From the NCBI GenBank assembly GCA_003427395.1, contig BFEA01000035.1, positions 405,205 through 438,276 on the forward strand: a stretch of 33,072 nt of DNA, read 5' to 3'. The notes beneath the pieces were generated by a model that made no database searches, was not told the origin of the DNA, and saw nothing but the letters and a program-made list of their open reading frames with translations. The DNA comes from Chara braunii. Lineage: Eukaryota; Streptophyta; Charophyceae; Charales; Characeae. The position numbers and the translations under genes were made by a program. Every line of letters begins with the position of its first letter. Position 1 is the first letter of the stretch. Of the stretch, positions 27,685 to 33,072 are shown piece after piece.

Positions 27685-28045
27685 GTGTACCGGATGCACC
27701 CTGGCACTTGGACCGCTGCACTACTTGTTTCAAGCTGGAAACCTCGCTACTACACGTTGCAAGCCTGCTGAAGACTGGTTCATCAGCAGCATTCTGTCTA
27801 TCCATACCAGGACTTACTCCAAGACCTGCTTCAAGCCTCTCACCCAGACAATTTTGTACGGGACGCACCCTGGCACTTGGACCTACATCTATTGGACTGC
27901 TACACTACTTCTTTCAAGCTGGAAACCTCGCTACTACACGTCGCAAGCCTGCTGAAGACTGGTTTATCAGCAGCATTCTGTCTACCCATACCAGGACTTA
28001 CTTCAAGACCCGATTCAAGCCTCTCACCCAGACCATTTTGCAGAA
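27685..28045 (+). repeat. Tandem duplication of a 169-184-bp unit in the element C tail
   Basis: Two adjacent copies share GCACCCTGGCACTTGGACC (27696 and 27865), TTTCAAGCTGGAAACCTCGC, GCAAGCCTGCTGAAGACTGG and CTCACCCAGAC. The second copy carries about 15 extra bases after the first motif. Confidence 0.9.
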
Positions 28046-28124
28046 CCTCTGATTTCCACCCCCACCCCATTTACGTTGAGATCCTCAGAAACCCCAACCC
28101 GCTTTATTTTTGCTCACAGCACGC

Positions 28125-28340
28125 CTTCGCCCAACGTAACCCTGTAGTTCATCTGTACGACAACCCTGTTCAGCCCTCAGATCATAACCCTGTAGTCCAT
28201 CCGTAGGACAACCCTGTTCCCCTGCAGTTCCTAACCCTGTAGTTCATTAGTAGGCAGACTCTGTTCCCTCTCGGTTCACAGCTCTGTAGCCCATCAGTAT
28301 GCATACCCCGTAGCTCATCAGTAGGAAAACCCTGTTTCCG
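28125..28340 (+). repeat. Minisatellite before the 3' LTR of element C
   Basis: Imperfect units carrying AACCCTGTAGTTCAT, CAGTAGG and ACAACCCTGTTCCC repeat about four times with a period near 60. It occupies the same position as the element A array at 13727-13990 and shares ACCCTGTT / CCTGTAG / GTAGGA elements. Confidence 0.75.
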
Positions 28341-28484
28341 CCAGCCCTTGCTACCCACATTATACCCCTCTCCCTTTTTCTTCCTGCTTCCCAGTGATCG
28401 GCCCCATCCCGTCCTTCACAGGATTCAGCATTATTTTCACGACTTTTGGCAGCCGGGACGTTGCCTTCTAGAGGGAGGGGATAG

Positions 28485-28592
28485 TGTTACGGACTCCGCC
28501 AGGGCTCTATCCCTGGTCTGCGGGTTACCACCTGCCAGCTTGCTGTATTTGTATTCTTTTTTTTGGTTTTACAATTTTCTCGTTTTATTTTA
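28485..28592 (+). repeat. Truncated 3' LTR of element C
   Basis: Starts TGTTACGGACTCCGCCAGGG right after the purine tract and follows the 5' LTR for about 105 bases, then ends near TTTTATTTT where unrelated sequence (AAGGAAAAATTTTG) begins. The rest of the LTR is missing, so no target-site duplication can be scored. Confidence 0.85.
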
Positions 28593-29008
28593 AGGAAAAA
28601 TTTTGAAATGCCCCTGAAGTTTGCGTTTATTTGCGATATGTCCCTCCGGCGGCCGACTTACCCTGATATGCCCCTGGGCCTCTGAACTTTCATGCAGGCC
28701 CCTGTCACTGAGGGGCACAACGTTTCGGAATGCTCCTACCGGACCAGCGGTCCTATTTCCCCTGCTGCCTGTCCGATTTGCCCTTCTGTGGGGGCTGCAT
28801 CTTCCTGAGATGCCCTCCAGCAGGGAGGCACTAAGAATTTAAATTCAGACCCCATACTTTCCCAGGCCGCCGCGCACAAAAAAGGGCTGCACTCCATTCG
28901 TGTCCGTGTACTACGCGTGTAGTGCATTCTTCAGCTACTGCGACCCACTGCCGCCTTGGACGTCCGCGGAGTACGTTGGCCAAGGTCAGTGTTCCTCCCC
29001 TTGTTCCA

Positions 29009-29046
<38 letters not shown>

Positions 29047-29059
29047 ACACACACACACG

Positions 29060-29091
<32 letters not shown>

Positions 29092-29340
29092 GTGCCCCGG
29101 TAGCACCCCTCCCAGGGCCAGGGGAACAGCCGCTACTGCCAGCAACGGCCAGAAGAGCATACCAAAAAGATGCACAAGCGAGGATCTGGGTCCTCGGCAG
29201 GCCTAAGGGGGCCCCTGCTGCAAATCTGCCCTCCCTAAGTGAAGGTGAGCCTAACAAATCCCGAGAGGCCCTAAGCTGTCAAATTCATATTTGGGTCCAG
29301 GCAGTTTCGTCGCGCCAGTTGGTTGAGGAAACACAGGCCG
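28593..29340 (+). other. Unassigned sequence with ATGCCCCTG-like repeats and compound microsatellite
   Basis: Several imperfect ATGCCCCTG or ATGTCCCTC motifs occur near 28610-28700. A frame that stays open from 28956 to 29429 is partly made of microsatellite and I do not support it as a gene. Nothing else is recognised. Confidence 0.4.
29012..29091 (+). repeat. Compound microsatellite (CT)n (AC)n (A)n
   Basis: About 32 bases of CT, about 27 of AC with one GC interruption, then an A-run of about 21. The sharp A-run could be the tail of a retroposed transcript, but no body sequence upstream supports that. Confidence 0.95.
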
Positions 29341-30253
29341 AGCAGCAAGGAAACTCCACGGCCTTCCAGGCTCTTCCGAAAGCACAGGCCCTGGGTGAGA
29401 TTCGCAATGTGGGAGGCCCAACCGAATGAGGCCCAGTAGCTGCACCAGAGGCGCAGCATCCTGGGGCCTACCGGAAGCTTCTGGGCCCAGGCCCAGGCCA
29501 GCCAGGCTGCGAAGGCAGGACAGCTCTTTTCCATATAGGAAAGAGCTTGCTGCCTGGCAGCTCATTCGGGCACTTGCTGGCTGGCAGCAGCGCTGCTGGA
29601 GCTCATGCTCGCGGGCTGGCTGCTAGCGCTGGAGCAAGGTGCTGCGCACGTGAGGTCGTGTGTGGAAGAAGGGCGCGGCTGACGGCAGCACCATAGCCCA
29701 GCCTTCATAGCTGGCTGAGGGCTTGGATGTACAGTGAGGCGCAGGGGTGGTCTTCGGGTGTACAAAGGGAAGACATAGGAGTAAGACGAGGGGGAGAGAG
29801 AGAGAAGGATGATGATGATGATGACGATGTGAGGGCACATGCCTGGTATTGGCGATAGTCTGCATGGGCGACATCTTCAAGTACTGCGGAGGCTGCTGAC
29901 CTCAACAGTTGCATTGTCAACTAGTAGGCAGAGAGTTGCTGTGTAGATAGTAGGCTGGGCGTCGAGCGCCAAGTAGGAAGATAGGGCCTGGACACTCATG
30001 TTGGTGGTGGCGAGAGTAATCTCTCATTGACATTGGGTTTCAGTGTTACGATTCTTCATTGGTGTTATATTGGTGCATTTCTGCTTTCTGGACACAGTGA
30101 TACCATCTGGCCTTCAATGTGATTGTGTATGCTGGCCATTGTCATCTCGCTATTGCTCATCTTCCTTGCACACGGTACCGGTAGGGGCATATTGAAAATT
30201 CTTATGCCTGTACTGAACGGCTATCCGGTAGGGGCGAACTAGAAATTTGGCAC
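29341..30253 (+). repeat. Dispersed repeat, copy 1; possibly an LTR
   Basis: It shares ordered motifs with 19705-20470 (GAGGCCCAACCG, CCGGAAGCTTCTGG, TTTCCATATAGGAAAG, GTAGGCTGGGCG). It ends ATTTGGCA at 30245-30252, one base before a primer-like site, the same arrangement as the LTR end and primer site of element 1. A GATGAT run lies at 29807-29830 and a short CCGGTAGGGGC repeat at about 30178 and 30228. The LTR start is not located. Confidence 0.45.
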
Positions 30254-30265
30254 TGGTACCGGTGC
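30254..30265 (+). promoter_or_regulatory. Relic primer-binding site
   Basis: TGGTACCGGTGC differs from the element 1 primer site at two bases, and the following 45 bases share AGCCGGCAA with the element 1 leader. It marks the start of a retroelement whose internal region is not recognisable to the right. Confidence 0.45.
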
Positions 30266-31066
30266 AATGAACCCAGATCTTGAAGACAGCCGGCAACAAT
30301 GCAAGTCCAGAAGAATGTCAACCAGCTGATAATTACCAATAGTCAAAATCGTGTCCAGACAGAATGAGACGAGATAATCATACACAGACAAAGGAGAGAG
30401 GAGGGCGATTAGACGAAGGAGAGGAAAGAATACAAGGCCCACTCCTGCTTCGGGCTCCCTTCCTCAATCACCACCTCTATAATCAATATTCTGAACGAGT
30501 ATCTGAAGTAACCTCAATGTGCCACGTGGCACGTCTAATCAGTCCCTCATCAGCGCTGGAGCAATGTCGACATGAAGACAACCAGGTACGTATCCACGAT
30601 CTCTCCATAATCAGAACAGCAAGTCACGTAGCTTCGCTTCGACAGCGAACAGAAGATACATGTGGCAGCAGCCACATCAGCGGCAGCGCATGGCAGCTGC
30701 CACGTCCGCATGCCAAGTAGACAGGTGCAAGCCAGCCACCATGCCGGACCAGCAGCACCTCGCCGAATCACAATGCCAGCGTCGCAGAGTCGAGCCAGCG
30801 TCGCAGTCAACCCATGAAGTCAGCATCAACGCAAAGACAGAATGAATGTCAAAGCCAGGAAAGTCAGCGCTTATGTAGCGTTGACTCGGGGTTTGGACCC
30901 CGGATGCTACCACCCTCAGCCGTCCAGATCTTGATGTAAGTAAGGCCCATATTGGTCTGAAACTGATTTCCCTCTGGCCTGGATGCTTGTCTGGGTGCGG
31001 TACCTTTGACTCTACAGCTGACTTTGACCAAGGGCCTGGGTGCGGTACCTTTGACTCTACAGCTGA
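30266..31066 (+). other. Unassigned sequence after the relic primer site
   Basis: No coding frame is supported. It contains the 14-bp palindrome GTGCCACGTGGCAC (30519-30532), a short hairpin ATGTGGC-AGCA-GCCACAT near 30659-30676, and a 39-bp unit repeated at 30991-31029 and 31036-31074. Confidence 0.4.
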
Positions 31067-31251
31067 CTTTGACCTTTGAATTTCCTGTGTGCAGCGTTTG
31101 GTCACACAGCCAACGTGACAGACTCAGGCCTGGGCGTGTCTTGGTCACACAGCCCAGCNCTTTGACCTTTGAATTTCCTGTGTGCAGCGTTTGGTCACAC
31201 AGCCAACGTGACAGACTCAGGCCTGGGCGTGTCTTGGTCACACAGCCCAGC
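31067..31251 (+). repeat. Exact 92-bp duplication around a single N (probable assembly artefact)
   Basis: Bases 31067-31158 and 31160-31251 are identical over all 92 positions, separated only by N at 31159. Two overlapping contig ends joined without merging would give exactly this pattern. Confidence 0.9.
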
Positions 31252-31317
31252 GCAGACCAACTCAGGTCTGCGTTGCCTGGGGCTGAGTTCTGGGCCCCAG
31301 GCTACTTCTGAACAGGG

Positions 31318-32254
31318 TTACTGCATTCCTGACGGCCCATTTTCGAGTTCCACCACAGAAATTAGCCCTCGTTCATAAGCAGCGACAATATCAGGAGCAG
31401 TTTCAATTAGTTCTTGTTTACTAAACCATTTGTCCTCAGATGGTGCTTGAGACTTAAATCGTACCTTGAACTGCTTCTGAGGTCCTCCACATCCTCCCGT
31501 AGAGAAGTAACAATGCTCTATGATTCGGTCCACCTCATATTCGCCATCCATGTCCGGTGAAATCATATAAGGTCTATGTGCAAACTCATTTCCTTCTACA
31601 TACGGTAACAATTTGGACGCGTGAAAGACAGGATATGTTTTGAGATGAGGGGGAATATCAATTTGATAAGACGGTCCCTTTGCATCTCCTATTACTTTGA
31701 GAACTTCCCAGGGTCCAAAATAGACAGGCAAAAGTTTCTGAGACACATCTTCTTCTAACTCTTTGGACTTTACGCAGACGAAATCACCTTCCTTAAAAGG
31801 TAGATGGTCGGCGATGTTTATTCGCTTGTTCGATTATCTGGTCCTGAGCTTTCTTTAAATTATCTTTTACCTTCTTTATGTCTTCTTGAAACAAAAATGC
31901 ATACTCTCGTGCCCCTGGAGGTAACCTAGTCCCGCATTAACACGTCAATGGGACGCCTAGGTTTCCACCTCTTGTGCAGTGCATTTGGTGTACGACCTGT
32001 AGCGGTGTGAACACTGCTATTATATGCACTGGCTATCTTGGGTAAGTTCTCGTCCCAATCAATTTGATGAGGCCTTACATACATGCGCAAGAGCTGTTGG
32101 CACAATTGGTTCATTTGTTCACTTTGTCCATTCGTTTCAGGGTGTCGCCCTGACGACACGGTCAAACGTGTGCCGTATGCCTCCATCACCTTTTGCCATG
32201 GCATACTTGTGAACCTGGTATCTCGATCAGATACAATGGATAAAGGAAAACCTG
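31318..32254 (-). pseudogene. Element D: integrase C-terminal half with chromodomain-like tail, interrupted
   Basis: Minus-strand frames 32254-31926 and 31746-31318 give SIVSDRDTRFTSMPWQKVM, RHPETNGQSEQMNQLCQQLL, QIDWDENLPKIASAYNSSVH, then VYFGPWEVLKVIG (GPY/F-like), YPVFHASKLLPYV and DMDGEYEVDRIIEHCYFSTG with WFSKQELIETAPDIVAAYER. The second Asp and the Glu are present, 35 residues apart. The first Asp and everything upstream are missing because unrelated sequence starts at about 32255. A frame change near 31750-31925 splits the two parts. The tail matches that of element 1, so D belongs to a related family on the opposite strand. Confidence 0.85.
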
Positions 32255-32372
32255 CGTAGCACGGCGAACGTGTTCGCGGCCCTTTCTGTTTGGGCGAACA
32301 CGTTCTCCCGTTCGCGCGAACGGGTCGAGAACACGTTCGCGAGAACGTATTTTCGAGGCCCGCGAACGGGGT
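32255..32372. repeat. Cluster of CG-rich palindromes (GAACACGTTC and CCCGTTCGCGCGAACGGG)
   Basis: GAACGTGTTC at 32266-32275 and its reverse complement GAACACGTTC at 32296-32305 and 32329-32338 surround an 18-bp perfect palindrome CCCGTTCGCGCGAACGGG at 32307-32324. Another CGCGAACGGGG follows at 32361. The block lies exactly where element D integrase is interrupted. Confidence 0.85.
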
Positions 32373-32426
32373 TTCCCTAGGCCGGTACCGGTTGCCGGCG
32401 GGGCTTTGGAGGGGCCTGGGGAGCGG

Positions 32427-32427
<1 letters not shown>

Positions 32428-32480
<53 letters not shown>
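32428..32480 (+). repeat. (TG)n microsatellite, about 53 bases
   Basis: Uninterrupted GT dinucleotides between the palindrome cluster and a GCGCGCAC-rich stretch that resembles the element 1 LTR end on the minus strand. Confidence 0.97.
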
Positions 32481-32482
<2 letters not shown>

Positions 32483-32808
32483 CATACCTGCGGCGCGCAC
32501 GTGATGCGGCGCACCCCACTATATAGGATTAAAAAAAAAATTCGGAGAGGGCTGGCTGAGGTAGCCAATGGTGCCCCTCCCTTCTAAAAAATCGAAGGGC
32601 ACAGAAGAAAAAAAAATAGGCCCACGTATTCCTTGTTAAATCATCTTTTTCCCAAAGGACCCCTGCAGTGTATCTGCAAGGGTCCCAACATCTCGAGAGA
32701 CGTTGAGCGGAATTCGTGTGAGAGACGAGCAGGCCAGCAATATATGTTCTGGTTTCGAAGTCATGTCTGCTTTCTAGCAGTTATGGGTTACATTACTACC
32801 GTAGCTCT
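32481..32808 (+). other. Unassigned sequence, possible LTR fragment at its left end
   Basis: On the minus strand 32520-32481 reads GTGCGCCGC...GCGCGCCGCAGGTATGAT, similar to bases 45-82 of the element 1 LTR end. The remainder has no recognised feature or coding frame. Confidence 0.35.
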
Positions 32809-33072
32809 CTCTTTCTTTTGTTTCATTTTCCTACGAGCAGTGGCCTTAAGAGCCTTGCTCCACTCGTCACTACTTGCACAAAAGACAAAACATATGGCAG
32901 CGTATGGTTCCATGTTCCAGCAGAAAATTCATTCCTCTTTCTTTTGTTTCGGTTTTTTTTTTTTTTTTTTTTTTTTCCCTACGAGCAGTGGCCCTAAGAG
33001 CCTTGCTCCACTCGTCACTACTTGCACAAAAGACAAAACATATTGCGGCTTATGGTTCCATGTTCCAGCAGA
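32809..33072 (+). repeat. Tandem pair of 126-138-bp units at the right edge
   Basis: Units start at 32809 and 32935 with CTCTTTCTTTTGTTTC and share CCTACGAGCAGTGGCC, TTGCTCCACTCGTCACTACT and ATGGTTCCATGTTCCAGCAG. The second unit has an expanded T-run (about 32953-32976). The second unit reaches the window end, so the array may continue. Confidence 0.9.

Larger units (their letters stand above)
27281..28484 (+). other. 3' tail of element C (conserved block, duplication, minisatellite, purine tract)
   Basis: No gene beyond the shared block at 27480-27680, which aligns with the post-pol frame of element A. Then follow a tandem duplication (27685-28045), a minisatellite (28125-28340) and the purine tract AGAGGGAGGGGATAG at 28470-28484. 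Confidence 0.7.
24810..28592 (+). mobile_element. Element C: gag-only LTR retrotransposon of the element A family
   Basis: Order: LTR, tRNA-Met primer site, leader, gag, a short remnant of the chromodomain end, 3' tail with duplication and minisatellite, polypurine tract, truncated 3' LTR. Compared with element A, protease, RT, RNase H and nearly all of integrase are missing between about 27120 and 27210. It keeps the cis signals for copying (primer site, purine tract) and gag, like the non-autonomous TR-GAG type described in plants. The gag itself is frameshifted and the right LTR is cut at 28592, so it could not move now. Confidence 0.85.

Noticed and set aside
28956-29429. 157-codon plus-strand frame including Lys run
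   Set aside because: Its first third is the CT/AC/A microsatellite; the rest shows no domain and crosses the dispersed repeat.
30519-30532. G-box palindrome GTGCCACGTGGCAC as a promoter element
   Set aside because: The core CACGTG is a true plant motif, but no gene lies near it, so a regulatory role cannot be supported.

Overview
This window reads as repeat-rich nuclear DNA of a green-lineage eukaryote, most likely a streptophyte alga or another early-diverging plant. The evidence is: several degenerate Ty3/gypsy LTR retrotransposons with plant-type initiator-Met-tRNA primer sites (TGGTATCAGAGC-like); a chromodomain fused to one integrase; a decayed fragment of plant-type mitochondrial cytochrome b; microsatellites; and an intron-containing gene with GT-AG splice sites. 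A charophyte such as Chara is my inference, not a demonstrated identification. No bacterial operon, CRISPR array, rRNA gene or complete tRNA gene is visible.

Layout. (1) 1-7075, plus strand: a decayed Ty3/gypsy element (element 1): LTR end, primer site, gag, protease, RT, RNase H, integrase with a chromodomain-like tail, and a putative 3' LTR. (2) 7076-12347, minus strand: a second family (element B), truncated inside its integrase, running back through RNase H, RT, protease and gag to a putative LTR. (3) 12836-20430, minus strand: a chromovirus (element A) with a well-defined 775-bp 3' LTR, an integrase with complete D,D-35-E triad, GPF motif and chromodomain, RT, protease and gag. Its 5' end is replaced by a dispersed repeat. 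(4) 20744-24809: about 4 kb of non-LTR sequence holding a short cytochrome b relic and four phase-compatible exons of an unidentified minus-strand membrane-protein gene. (5) 24810-28592, plus strand: element C, same family as A, with LTR, primer site and gag, but with nearly all of pol deleted. (6) 28593-33072: microsatellites, a second copy of the repeat seen in element A, a relic primer site, a short assembly duplication around an N, and the integrase end of a minus-strand element (D) related to element 1.

None of the retroelements could move by itself as sequenced. Element 1 has YLDH in place of YLDD in RT and Gln in place of the catalytic Glu in integrase. Element A has YLND in RT and DIG in protease. 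Element B has many stops and a truncated integrase. Element C has no pol. The parts most worth following up are the host gene fragment, the LTR at 12836-13610 with a polypurine tract on one side and a primer site on the other, the gag-only element C, and the sequence that A and C share between pol and the 3' LTR.
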